58,488 nt of DNA from Victivallaceae bacterium. GTDB lineage: Bacteria; Verrucomicrobiota; Lentisphaeria; Victivallales; Victivallaceae. Below are positions 34,914 to 43,466 of the stretch, one piece after another. Under the pieces are notes generated by a model that was given only the letters and a program-made list of their open reading frames with translations, ran no database searches and was not told the origin of the DNA. The stretch covers positions 1 to 58,488 of the forward strand of contig JAEDIJ010000007.1 in assembly GCA_016292515.1 (NCBI GenBank), written 5' to 3'. A program made the translations under genes and the position numbers. The first letter of the stretch is position 1, and the number at the start of each line of letters is the position of its first letter.

Positions 34914-35195
34914 ATGGACACATTGACGTATCAGGGGATTCCTTTCAACGCTTGTACCATTCCGACGGAACACGGTTCCGTCCTGCTGATCCTGGCATCT
35001 CACGGGATGCTCGGTTGCGGTTACTTTGCCGTCGAGACCGCCGACAAGATCGGCGATGCGCTCGCCGTGGTGAGCGGCGTCAAAAACTACGACGACATGC
35101 TCCGTGCCGAAGTCAAAAAAGTTTCCGCCGCCGCCGCGCAACGCGGTGTCCAAATCGGGATGACGGGCGGCGATGCGTTGCTCAAAATGATTTAA
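34914..35195 (+). CDS. DUF1805 family protein (YunC-like)
   Basis: 93 residues from ATG 34914. It matches the DUF1805/YunC pattern: a GSVLLILASHGMLGCGYF segment with the central Gly-Cys-Gly, then a short helix, NYDDMLRAEVKKVSAAA and GMTGGDALLKM at the end. The crystal structure of B. subtilis YunC is known, but no biochemical function is established. It lies 10 bp after the hydrolase gene and 15 bp before the YejM-like gene, so it is co-expressed with surface-glycan genes. Confidence 0.8.
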   Translation: MDTLTYQGIPFNACTIPTEHGSVLLILASHGMLGCGYFAVETADKIGDALAVVSGVKNYDDMLRAEVKKVSAAAAQRGVQIGMTGGDALLKMI

Positions 35196-35210
35196 GAAAA
35201 AGAGGTTTTT

Positions 35211-37058
35211 ATGAGTACAAAAAATTCACCGCGCCGTTTTTCGTGGCAGGATTACGGGAAAGATTGTGTCCAGCTTGCGGTTTTCGCGTTTTTTCACTTG
35301 CTGATTGCCGGCGTCTGTCAGTATCTTTGCCTGCGGGTACTGCAACTTGATTTTCATATCAGGGAAGCCCTCTTTTCACTGATGCTCTGGCTTGCCCACT
35401 ACGGAAGCGTCTTTGCCGGAGTCGCAGTCATCTGGATGCTCCTGCGCTTTTTCGGAAAACGCTTTTCCGTCGTTTTTTCGCTGATTTCCGGGTGGCTGAT
35501 TTTTTTGCTGCTGATTTTTGATACCGGCGTTTTTTTGCAGTGGAAATTCCATATCAATATGCCGATGGTGGCACTTTTTCTCTCTCCGGCAGGGGCGGAA
35601 CTGGTTACTTTCCCCTTGTTTATGTACATTGTCGGCGCGCTCGGCATTCTCGCCGCGGCGGGGATCGAGATCTTTCTCTGGTGGGCGAGCCATAAACTGT
35701 ATTTCCCGAAAACGCTGTTGACGATCTTTGTCATCGCGGTCGTCAACTTTTTGGTGTTTCAGGTGTGGAACGTTTTTGTTTTCTATCATAACCGCAACAC
35801 CTATATGATCCGGACGGAGTCGGTTCCTTTCTTTTTCGGATTGACCGCCAACGATCTCTTGAAAAAGCACGGAGTTGTCCGGGAAAATCAATCCCTCCTG
35901 ATGAACGTGAAAGCGGGCGCATTGCGTTATCCGTTGTCGCCGTTGCGTTTTTCGGCAGAGAAGCGTCCCAATGTGCTGATGATCGTGGTGGATTCTCTCC
36001 GCGCCGATTGCTTCAATGCGGAAGTGATGCCCAAAATGTTTCACCGCGCGGAGGTTGACGGTGCGCGTTTTCTTCACCATTACAGCGGCGGAAATTGCAC
36101 GCGGACGGGGATGTTCACGCTCTTTTACGGGATCCCCGGTACTTATTGGAATGCGGCGTTGAAATCCAATACGCCCTCCGCCGTGATGCAGGCGGCGAAA
36201 GCCGCGGGCTATGAGATCGGAATTTATTCCAGCACGTTGCTGACCAATCCCGAATTGCATCAGACCGTTTTCTGCAACGTGCCCGATCTTCGCTTGTCGC
36301 CCCGGGGCGGCGGTTCCACTTCGCGGGATCAAAGCACGATCCAGGATATGCTTTCGTTTCTGTCGCAGCATCAGAAAAATTCCAAATCGCCTTATTTCGC
36401 CGTGTTGTTTCTGGATGCCATTCACGCGAACTTTATGCCGAAAAACTATCCCAAGCGTTTCCCCACGGACATCGATACGATGAATTATATGACTTTGAAC
36501 AACAGCGACCCCACTTTGCCGGGGCGCGTACTCAATCTTTACCGGAATTGCTCCAACTGGATGGATTTTATTCTGGATGATTGCATGCAGAAAGTTTCCG
36601 AAATGGGCGCATTGCAGGATACCATCGTCATCCTGACCAGCGATCACGGACAGGAAGCCAACGAAACGCGCACCAACAGCTGGGCGCACAACAGCAATTA
36701 TACCCGATATCAAATTCAAACTCCGATGGTCATTTGGGGCATTCCGGGCAAAAAGGGCGTCTTTTCTCACGTGACGACGCATATGGATGTGCCGGTCACC
36801 TTGCTCCGGGCGATGGGATGTGAAAATCCGGCCTCCGATTTTTCGACCGGAAAAGATCTTTTTGACCCGTCCGACCGCGGTACGGTCGTCCTTTCCAGTT
36901 ATCTCAACCGGGGAATACTGGTCGACGGAAAAATTTTGGACATCACGCAAAGCGGAGCGAGCCGTTTCTACGATATGGACGGTAAAAAAGTTCCCGGCAA
37001 ATTGCCCCGGCAAAACATTCTGGAATCTTTGGAGCAGATGAAACGCTACGCGAGATAG
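35211..37058 (+). CDS. YejM/PbgA-like membrane protein with sulfatase-fold domain
   Basis: 615 residues. Five hydrophobic segments (about 20-45, 60-85, 88-112, 135-160, 170-195) form a DUF3413-like membrane domain, followed by a periplasmic alkaline-phosphatase/sulfatase-fold domain from about 250. NVLMIVVDSLRAD supplies the metal Asp; SGGNCTRTGMFTLFYGIPGTYW is the YejM signature; TSDHGQE and WAHNSNYTR follow. YejM tunes lipopolysaccharide synthesis through LapB and FtsH in enterobacteria, whereas lipoteichoic-acid synthases share the fold. A phosphoglycerol or phosphoethanolamine transferase is the other option. Last gene of the operon. Confidence 0.8.
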   Translation: MSTKNSPRRFSWQDYGKDCVQLAVFAFFHLLIAGVCQYLCLRVLQLDFHIREALFSLMLWLAHYGSVFAGVAVIWMLLRFFGKRFSVVFSLISGWLIFLLLIFDTGVFLQWKFHINMPMVALFLSPAGAELVTFPLFMYIVGALGILAAAGIEIFLWWASHKLYFPKTLLTIFVIAVVNFLVFQVWNVFVFYHNRNTYMIRTESVPFFFGLTANDLLKKHGVVRENQSLLMNVKAGALRYPLSPLRFSAEKRPNVLMIVVDSLRADCFNAEVMPKMFHRAEVDGARFLHHYSGGNCTRTGMFTLFYGIPGTYWNAALKSNTPSAVMQAAKAAGYEIGIYSSTLLTNPELHQTVFCNVPDLRLSPRGGGSTSRDQSTIQDMLSFLSQHQKNSKSPYFAVLFLDAIHANFMPKNYPKRFPTDIDTMNYMTLNNSDPTLPGRVLNLYRNCSNWMDFILDDCMQKVSEMGALQDTIVILTSDHGQEANETRTNSWAHNSNYTRYQIQTPMVIWGIPGKKGVFSHVTTHMDVPVTLLRAMGCENPASDFSTGKDLFDPSDRGTVVLSSYLNRGILVDGKILDITQSGASRFYDMDGKKVPGKLPRQNILESLEQMKRYAR

Positions 37059-37067
37059 CGCATCCCG

Positions 37068-39281
37068 CTAAAAAGAGCGTATTTCGATCGCGGCAAAGTT
37101 GCTTCGGGTGCGTTCCGAAAGGTACGGCGTCGTTTTCGCGGGGTGGCGAAGCAGAAGTTTTTTGCCGTCGGCATCGTAGGAGACCTCTATTTTGCCGTGC
37201 GGCGTGACGACTTCGCCCTCGATATCGCCGAGTTTTGAAAAGCGCGCGATGTCGACCGCAAAATCGGCGAACCCAAGTGAAAGCGGTTCAATACCGAGGA
37301 CGTAGCGGCTGAAAAACCATACGGGAAGCGCGCTCCATCCGTGACAGAGACTTCCCGCGTTTTCAAAGGCGGCTTCGCCGTCCTCCGTTTCCCACATCGT
37401 CGTCGCATCGCCCCGCGTCATCGGAAGATATTTTTTTTGCACCAATTCTTCGGCGCGGCAAACGAAGTCGCCGCCCTGCCGCATCAACGCGCGGACAAGA
37501 TAATGCAAAGCACTCAGCGATATGGAGATGAATTCGTCATTGAGAATACGCGTAAGTAGTTGCGGCACATCATTTTCCGGTACGATTCCGAGCACGATGC
37601 CGAGAGCCTGCGTCGTCGCGTGAAACTGATCGCTGTCGAGCCGGGTACGCAAAAGTCGTTTCTCCTTGTCGTAAAAGACGTTGCGCACGGCTTCGCGTTG
37701 CAGATCGGCTTCGCGCTGAAATGTTTCATCGCGGGTGGACTTGGCGAGGTTTTCCAGCATTTCGATCAGGTAGAGATTATAGATCGACTCCATTCGCGGC
37801 GCGCCGCCGAGCTGGGAAAAATCCAATCCGTCGCCGTTGCCGCCGTCAAGACCGTCGCGCCACTCGTAAAAATGCCAGATGCCGTCGCCGGAGGGCGTGA
37901 GATACAGCCCTGTGTTTTCGTCCCGGTTTTGCATGCAGAATTTCGCGATGCGCCGCGCGGCTCCAAGGGAAAAATCCGCCATTTTGCGGTTTCCGGAAAA
38001 GAGTTCGTGCTCGTAGATCGCCGTACAGTAGGCAATGGCGAAACTGACGATCGGCGGCCCTACTTTGCTCGGCGCGTTGAGCCGGAGCATCCCGTCCGGA
38101 CGCAATCCGTCGGCAAAAAGTTTCCAGTTGTATGCGGCGTAGTCGTAATTGCCGAAAAGGTAGTAGCCGAAAAGCATCTGATTGCGCGTGTCGTAGGCGT
38201 AAAGCGATTGCTCGCGCCAGGGACAGTCCTCGTAATGCTCGTGCATGCAGCAGATCAGCGTGCGCCGGCTGTTGTCGAGCATTTTCATGATCCCGGCATC
38301 GCGGCAGATTTGCTTCGCCGCGGGGGGCAGGGGGAGCGTTTCCTCGATGAAGTCAAGGGAAACGTCCTTTACAAGGTTTTCATTTGCAAGGATATGCAAC
38401 TCGACGTAACGCGCGCCGACGCGGCGGAAGAGTTGATATTTCTGTTTGCCGTTTCTGGTGATGTAGCGGTCGGCGAAGTTGCGTTCGCCGATGCGGCAGC
38501 GCACTTTTTTGTCGGCGAGGTGCTCGCCGTGCGAAAAGTCGATGACGATCCCGGCGGGAGCGTCGCAACTCAATTCGATGATCCCGGTGCGCTCACAACC
38601 GAGGTCGAAAATCAGAAAAAATCCGTTGCCCCGCTCGACGCGGAGGGTATCTTGCGCCATTGATGCGGCATAACTTTGACCATCGGCAATATCGCGTTGA
38701 AGCAGGCCTTTTTCAATGCAGACCGCCTTGATTTTATTTTGCCGCATCACGGGGACGGGACGGGGGAACATTTCCGGATTTTTGTCGGAGACGACGGCAT
38801 TTTTCCAATCGCGGTCGTCAAAGGAAACATCGGTGAAATTTTCCATTTGCCGCGCGTCGAAGCCGACGGAAAAACCGACTTGCGGATCGACCGCGTCGAT
38901 CCGGTCGCGCAAAAGGGCGGGGGACAATTTCGCTTTCCACGTCGCGTCGCTGGCGACGAGACCGGACAACTCGCACCAAAGTCCCGGCGTTTTTGACGGC
39001 CAGCAACTTTGAAAATCGCTGCCGCAGTAGTAGACTTCAACGGCGAGGAGGTGTTCTCCCGGCGTCAGAAACAACTCTTTTTCGGTAAAACTTTTGCGTT
39101 CGGGGTAATCGGAGTATTGCCCTCTCAAAAACTCCCCGCCGTCGCAGAAAGCGACGTAATTGCTCTCGGCGCTGATCCGGAAACGGTAATTTCCCGGAGC
39201 TTTTACTTGGAATTTTTTCCGGAAATACGCTAAACTGTGCGGTAAAACGGCATCGTCCGCCCAAATCCACTTCGTCATCAT
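37068..39281 (-). CDS. GH78-like alpha-L-rhamnosidase
   Basis: 737 residues, no signal peptide. N-terminal beta domains (WIWADDAVLPHSLAYFRKKF) precede an (alpha/alpha)6 barrel from about 330. HEHYEDCPWREQSLYAYDTRNQ is the GH78 catalytic segment with acidic residues in the DCPWRE pattern; GDATTMWETEDG and GSLCHGWSALPVWFFSRYVLGIEPL near 625-665 are also typical. It should release L-rhamnose from pectin or glycan side chains. Stands alone with its own promoter, overlapped by a palindrome. Convergent with the YejM-like gene over 9 bp. Confidence 0.86.
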   Translation of the reverse strand: MMTKWIWADDAVLPHSLAYFRKKFQVKAPGNYRFRISAESNYVAFCDGGEFLRGQYSDYPERKSFTEKELFLTPGEHLLAVEVYYCGSDFQSCWPSKTPGLWCELSGLVASDATWKAKLSPALLRDRIDAVDPQVGFSVGFDARQMENFTDVSFDDRDWKNAVVSDKNPEMFPRPVPVMRQNKIKAVCIEKGLLQRDIADGQSYAASMAQDTLRVERGNGFFLIFDLGCERTGIIELSCDAPAGIVIDFSHGEHLADKKVRCRIGERNFADRYITRNGKQKYQLFRRVGARYVELHILANENLVKDVSLDFIEETLPLPPAAKQICRDAGIMKMLDNSRRTLICCMHEHYEDCPWREQSLYAYDTRNQMLFGYYLFGNYDYAAYNWKLFADGLRPDGMLRLNAPSKVGPPIVSFAIAYCTAIYEHELFSGNRKMADFSLGAARRIAKFCMQNRDENTGLYLTPSGDGIWHFYEWRDGLDGGNGDGLDFSQLGGAPRMESIYNLYLIEMLENLAKSTRDETFQREADLQREAVRNVFYDKEKRLLRTRLDSDQFHATTQALGIVLGIVPENDVPQLLTRILNDEFISISLSALHYLVRALMRQGGDFVCRAEELVQKKYLPMTRGDATTMWETEDGEAAFENAGSLCHGWSALPVWFFSRYVLGIEPLSLGFADFAVDIARFSKLGDIEGEVVTPHGKIEVSYDADGKKLLLRHPAKTTPYLSERTRSNFAAIEIRSF

Positions 39282-39300
39282 CCACCTCGGTTTTGAGTTG

Positions 39301-39314
39301 TATGTTTTAACATA
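39301..39314. promoter_or_regulatory. Palindrome over the rhamnosidase -10 (candidate operator)
   Basis: TATGTTTTAACATA: exact 6-bp arms with a 2-bp centre. The right arm covers the -10 of the GH78 gene, a classic repressor position. Confidence 0.5.
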
Positions 39315-39337
39315 TCTCCGTCAGGCGAAAAATGCAA
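39309..39337 (-). promoter_or_regulatory. Promoter of the GH78 gene
   Basis: On the minus strand TTGCAT, 17 bp, TATGTT, about 28 bp before the start codon, followed by a GAGGTGG ribosome site. Confidence 0.7.
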
Positions 39338-39407
39338 CCTGTACGCCGGGAATTCTTTTTTTTCGTTTTCTTTTGCGATGATTATGGGACTTGGTATGAT
39401 TTTTCTG

Positions 39408-39436
39408 TTGCTTTTCGCGTGCGCAGAGGTTATATT
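39408..39436 (+). promoter_or_regulatory. lon promoter
   Basis: TTGCTT at 39408-39413, 17 bp, TATATT at 39431-39436. No heat-shock (CIRCE or sigma32-like) element is seen. Confidence 0.72.
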
Positions 39437-39483
39437 ATATACGATTGAATATATCCATCTTGAAATTTAAGGTTTTTTTGAAT

Positions 39484-41934
39484 ATGGCGGATTCTTCTTC
39501 GATAACCGTCGGCAAAATGCCGACCAACGGCGGTGTCGCCGTCTATTTTGAATTGAGCGATCCCATCATTTTTCCGCACGGATTGACTCCCGTCGCCGTC
39601 GAGGGCGGCGAGGCGATGACGGCGGTGGAAAACGCCTTGCAGAGCGACCGCTTGCTGGCGATCTTTCCGGAACTGCCGCTCCGCGAACAACTGGAAACCG
39701 TACCCGACCGTTATGAATTCCGGGTTTTCGAGTTCGAGGGGCACGCCCATACGGCGACTGGCGTATTGGCGCGCATCGTCAAAAAAATGGAATTCCCCGA
39801 CGGTTCGACGCGGGTCGTTTTGCGCGGTGTGCGCCGGATCAGTTTCGACACGATGTTCCGCGACGGCAAGGGCGTGTTGCAGATCCGCTACAATCATATC
39901 AACGAAACGGCGAACGATGACGCCAAGGTCGCGGCGGGGCGTTTCAAAAGCGTCCAGATGCTCTTTCAGGAGTTGCTCACGCTGACGCCCAACGTCCCCG
40001 AGGAATTGCAGGTCACGGTACTCAATTCGACGGATGCCGGACGCGCGGCGGATTTGATTTCCGATGAACTCAACTTCCGGCTTGCCGAAAAATTCCTGCT
40101 GCTCCTGACGGCATCGGTTTCGCGCCGTCTGGAATTGCTCAACATCCTCCTGACACGCGAGATCGAGATCACCAAACTCGGCATCAAAATTCAGAGCGAA
40201 GTCCACGAGGCGGTCAGCGAATCCCAGCGTGACTTTTATCTGCGCGAGCAGTTGCGGACGATCCAGCAGGAACTGGGGCTCGAATCCCGCAATCCCGATA
40301 TCGTCGAGATCGAAAACCGGCTCAAAACGACCGATTTGCCCGATGCGGCGAAAAAGGTGGTGGAAAAAGAACTTTCCCGCCTCGGACTTCTGCCGACTTC
40401 CTCGCCGGAGTATCACATCAGTTATACCTACATTTCCTGGGTGCTCGACCTGCCGTGGCGCGTGACGACCGAGGATTGTCTTGACTGCCGCACCGCACGG
40501 CTCGTCCTCGACGAAGACCACTACGGCTTGGAAGACGTCAAAAAGCGTATTCTGGAATATCTCGCCGTCTTGCAGTTGCGCCGCGAAGATCCCGACAAAA
40601 AGGCTCCGATCCTCTGTCTGATCGGACCGCCGGGCGTCGGCAAGACTTCGCTCGGCAAGTCGATCGCCCGGGCGATGAACCGCAAATTCATCCGTATGTC
40701 GCTCGGCGGCGTGCGCGACGAAGCGGAAATCCGCGGTCACCGCCGCACCTACGTCGGCGCGATGCCGGGCAGGATCTTGCAGAATCTGAAACGCGCGGGG
40801 AGCAACAATCCGGTGTTTATGTTCGACGAGATCGACAAACTGGCGCACGATTTCCGCGGCGACCCCGCATCGGCGCTGCTTGAAGTGCTTGATCCCGCGC
40901 AGAACAACGCTTTCAACGACAATTATCTGGAATTGGACTACGATCTTTCCAAAGTCTTTTTCATCGCGACCGCCAACGTCGAGGAGGATATCCCCGCTCC
41001 GTTGCGCGACCGTATGGAGATCATCCGTCTGCCCGGTTACACGGTGCTGGAAAAACGTGAGATCGCGCGCCGTTATCTCGTGCCGCGCCAGATCGAAGCG
41101 TGCGGGCTTGATCCTCAAAGAGTCCATTTCCTTTTGCCAGCGATCGACGAGGTGATAAACTATTACACGCTGGAAGCGGGCATGCGCAATTTGGAGCGCG
41201 CCATCGCGCAGGTCTGCCGCCGTATCGCCTGCCGCATCGTCGACGGAGAACAGTCCAAAGAGAGCGCGGTCAAGGTCGATCGCGCGCTCGTCAGCGAACT
41301 TCTCGGCGCGCGTAAATTTCTGCTTGACAAGGCGGAAAACTTCCGCGAGCCGGGCAGGGCGGTCGGTCTTGCGTGGACGGGGGCGGGCGGCGTCATTCTG
41401 CCGATCGAAGTCGCCGCGATCCCGGGAGGCAAAGGCAATCTGAAACTGACCGGCAGTCTCGGCAAGGTGATGCAGGAATCGGCGGAGACCGCTTTTTCCG
41501 TCGTGCGGGGCATCGCGCCGGATTTCGGCGTCGACGCGCAGTATTTCTTTGAAAACGACTTTCATTTGCACGTTCCCGACGGCGCGACGCCCAAAGACGG
41601 CCCCTCCGCCGGCATCACGATGACGATGGCGATCTTGTCGCTTGTGCGCAGGATGCCGCTGAAACCCGATTTCGCGATGACGGGCGAGATCACGTTGCAC
41701 GGCAAAGTGACGGCGGTCGGCGGCATCCGCGAAAAAATGGTCGCCGCGCTCCGCGCCGGGATCCGCGAGATCATTATGCCCGAGGAGAACCGCAAAGACT
41801 ATGAGGAACTTCCGGAGGAAGTACGCGCGAAACTTTCGTTTCACTTCGCGGCGGATTACCGCGACGCGTTGAAATTGGTCTTCGCGGAGGAAAAATCGGC
41901 AAAAATCAAAACGGCAAAAAGGAAAAAGAAGTGA
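39484..41934 (+). CDS. lon: ATP-dependent protease Lon
   Basis: 816 residues from ATG 39484; a TTG at 39445 sits at the predicted transcription start and is rejected. N-terminal substrate domain about 15-215, then AAA+ with GPPGVGKTSLGKSIA, the SLGGVRDEAEIRGHRRTYVG segment and VFMFDEIDKL. The proteolytic domain has PKDGPSAGITM (catalytic Ser) and GKVTAVGGIREKMVAALRAG (catalytic Lys). It degrades misfolded and regulatory proteins. A Lys-rich tail (KIKTAKRKKK) ends the protein. First gene of a seven-gene run; its stop overlaps the next GTG start by 4 bp. Confidence 0.96.
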   Translation: MADSSSITVGKMPTNGGVAVYFELSDPIIFPHGLTPVAVEGGEAMTAVENALQSDRLLAIFPELPLREQLETVPDRYEFRVFEFEGHAHTATGVLARIVKKMEFPDGSTRVVLRGVRRISFDTMFRDGKGVLQIRYNHINETANDDAKVAAGRFKSVQMLFQELLTLTPNVPEELQVTVLNSTDAGRAADLISDELNFRLAEKFLLLLTASVSRRLELLNILLTREIEITKLGIKIQSEVHEAVSESQRDFYLREQLRTIQQELGLESRNPDIVEIENRLKTTDLPDAAKKVVEKELSRLGLLPTSSPEYHISYTYISWVLDLPWRVTTEDCLDCRTARLVLDEDHYGLEDVKKRILEYLAVLQLRREDPDKKAPILCLIGPPGVGKTSLGKSIARAMNRKFIRMSLGGVRDEAEIRGHRRTYVGAMPGRILQNLKRAGSNNPVFMFDEIDKLAHDFRGDPASALLEVLDPAQNNAFNDNYLELDYDLSKVFFIATANVEEDIPAPLRDRMEIIRLPGYTVLEKREIARRYLVPRQIEACGLDPQRVHFLLPAIDEVINYYTLEAGMRNLERAIAQVCRRIACRIVDGEQSKESAVKVDRALVSELLGARKFLLDKAENFREPGRAVGLAWTGAGGVILPIEVAAIPGGKGNLKLTGSLGKVMQESAETAFSVVRGIAPDFGVDAQYFFENDFHLHVPDGATPKDGPSAGITMTMAILSLVRRMPLKPDFAMTGEITLHGKVTAVGGIREKMVAALRAGIREIIMPEENRKDYEELPEEVRAKLSFHFAADYRDALKLVFAEEKSAKIKTAKRKKK

Positions 41935-42665
41935 AAAAACTTGTATATCTCCTGCTTCTATTGTTCGTTTTCGGCACTTTGACGGCGGAGGAGGAAACGC
42001 TTGACGCGTTTCTCGACCGGGCGCGTCACGGTAACACGATAAGCACTTATGCGATGCTTGACGGCACCTTGCAGCACCGCCGCCGGGGCGAAAAAAGCCT
42101 GGAAATGCCGATCTATTTCGGCGTGATGATCCGTCCCGAAAAATCGAGCGGACAGCTGATCCTCGATCAGCGCGAAGCGTGTCTTGTCGGGCAATCGCAT
42201 ACGACGGGGGTTTCGACGGTGATCCCGCAGGGGAAAACTTCGACCGCGCTCTTTGACCGGGTGGGGTTGCAGGTTTCCGACCTTACGCTCGGATTCATCC
42301 ATTACCCCGTGGAAAAGGAAATAGAGGGAACTCTGGTCGGCGGCATCGTGCCCTGCCGCGTGGTGCGCTTTGCCGTCCCCGATCACCCCGGCGACACGGT
42401 GCAGGTCGCTTTTTCCAAGGAATACGCTTTCCCGCTTCAAGCGGAATTTTTTCACAAAGGCGAGGAAAAATCGTACCGGTTGCTGGAAGTTTCCGGTTTC
42501 ACCAAAAAAGATGATCTCTACTACGCCGAGCAGATCCTGATCGAGGGACCCGGCTGGCGGACGCGGATCAATTTCAAGGAGGCGCAACTCGGCTTGCTCG
42601 CTGCCGTGCCGCCGACCGGTATCATACGTTCATTGCCGGAACTTCCGGCGCAGAAAGGAGAATAA
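41931..42665 (+). CDS. LolA-like outer-membrane lipoprotein-sorting protein
   Basis: 244 residues from GTG 41931, which overlaps the lon stop (GTGA). Signal peptide MKKLVYLLLLLFVFGTLTAEE. The beta-rich body, with LDAFLDRARHGNTISTYAMLDGTL, then strand-turn-strand units and SFTKKDDLYYAEQI-type segments, resembles the LolA-like family PF17131-type proteins that carry lipids or lipoproteins across the periplasm. Assignment is by fold impression. Coupled translation with lon is unusual. Ends 1 bp before pyrF. Confidence 0.68.
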   Translation: MKKLVYLLLLLFVFGTLTAEEETLDAFLDRARHGNTISTYAMLDGTLQHRRRGEKSLEMPIYFGVMIRPEKSSGQLILDQREACLVGQSHTTGVSTVIPQGKTSTALFDRVGLQVSDLTLGFIHYPVEKEIEGTLVGGIVPCRVVRFAVPDHPGDTVQVAFSKEYAFPLQAEFFHKGEEKSYRLLEVSGFTKKDDLYYAEQILIEGPGWRTRINFKEAQLGLLAAVPPTGIIRSLPELPAQKGE

Positions 42666-42666
42666 A

Positions 42667-43458
42667 ATGGCGGCTTTTATGGAAATGCTGGCAAATGCCA
42701 TGCAAAAAAATCATTCGATGCTTTGCGTCGGTCTCGACCCCGCATTCGCGAAACTTCCGGCGGAATTTCAGCAAAAAGAAAAAGCGTTTTTCGAGTTCAA
42801 CAAATCCATCGTCGATGCGACGCGCGACCTCGTTTCGTGCTACAAGCCGCAGGCGGCGTATTACGCCGGAGCCAACCGCGACGACGAGTTGAAAATGACG
42901 ATCGACTACATCCACCAAAACGCGCCCGGCATCCCCGTCATCCTCGACGTCAAGCGCGGCGATATCGGTTCCACCGCCGAGCAGTATGCGCGCGAGGCCT
43001 TTGAACGTTATCAGGCGGACGCCGTTACCGTCAACGCCTATATGGGCTTCGACGCGGTGAAGCCTTTCCTCGATTACGCCGACAAGGGCGTCATCATCCT
43101 CTGTCGCACCTCCAATCCGCATTCCGGCGATTTGCAGAATCTCGTCTGCGACGGGATGCCGCTTTATCAGCACGTCGCAAAATTGGTGCGCGACCAGTGG
43201 AACTACAACGGCAACGCCGCGCTCGTCGTCGGTGCGACCTATCCCGAAGAACTGCGCATTTTGCGTGAACTTTGCCCGGAACTGCCTTTCCTCGTCCCCG
43301 GTATCGGGGCGCAGGGCGGCGACGTCAAGGCGGTGGTGACGCACGGCGCGGTCAACGGCGCGAAACTGATGATCAATTCCTCGCGCGGCATCATTTTTGC
43401 CGCCGATCCCCGCGAAGCGGCGAAAAAACTCCGCGACGAGATCAACCAATACTGTTGA
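42667..43458 (+). CDS. pyrF: Orotidine 5'-phosphate decarboxylase (type 2)
   Basis: 263 residues, the longer PyrF subfamily. CVGLDPAF near the N-terminus, the catalytic VILDVKRGDIGSTAEQYA segment (about 94-110, with the Asp-Lys-Asp set), VNAYMGFDAVKPF, and a C-terminal VPGIGAQGGD followed by NSSRGIIFA are diagnostic. It decarboxylates OMP to UMP, the last step of pyrimidine synthesis. AAAGGAG lies just before the start. Sits between the LolA-like gene and der. Confidence 0.95.
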   Translation: MAAFMEMLANAMQKNHSMLCVGLDPAFAKLPAEFQQKEKAFFEFNKSIVDATRDLVSCYKPQAAYYAGANRDDELKMTIDYIHQNAPGIPVILDVKRGDIGSTAEQYAREAFERYQADAVTVNAYMGFDAVKPFLDYADKGVIILCRTSNPHSGDLQNLVCDGMPLYQHVAKLVRDQWNYNGNAALVVGATYPEELRILRELCPELPFLVPGIGAQGGDVKAVVTHGAVNGAKLMINSSRGIIFAADPREAAKKLRDEINQYC

Positions 43459-43466
43459 GAAATATA

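Noticed and set aside
39430..41844. 804-codon antisense frame under lon
   Set aside because: Mirror frame of lon; no domains, and the sense gene has all Lon motifs and a promoter.
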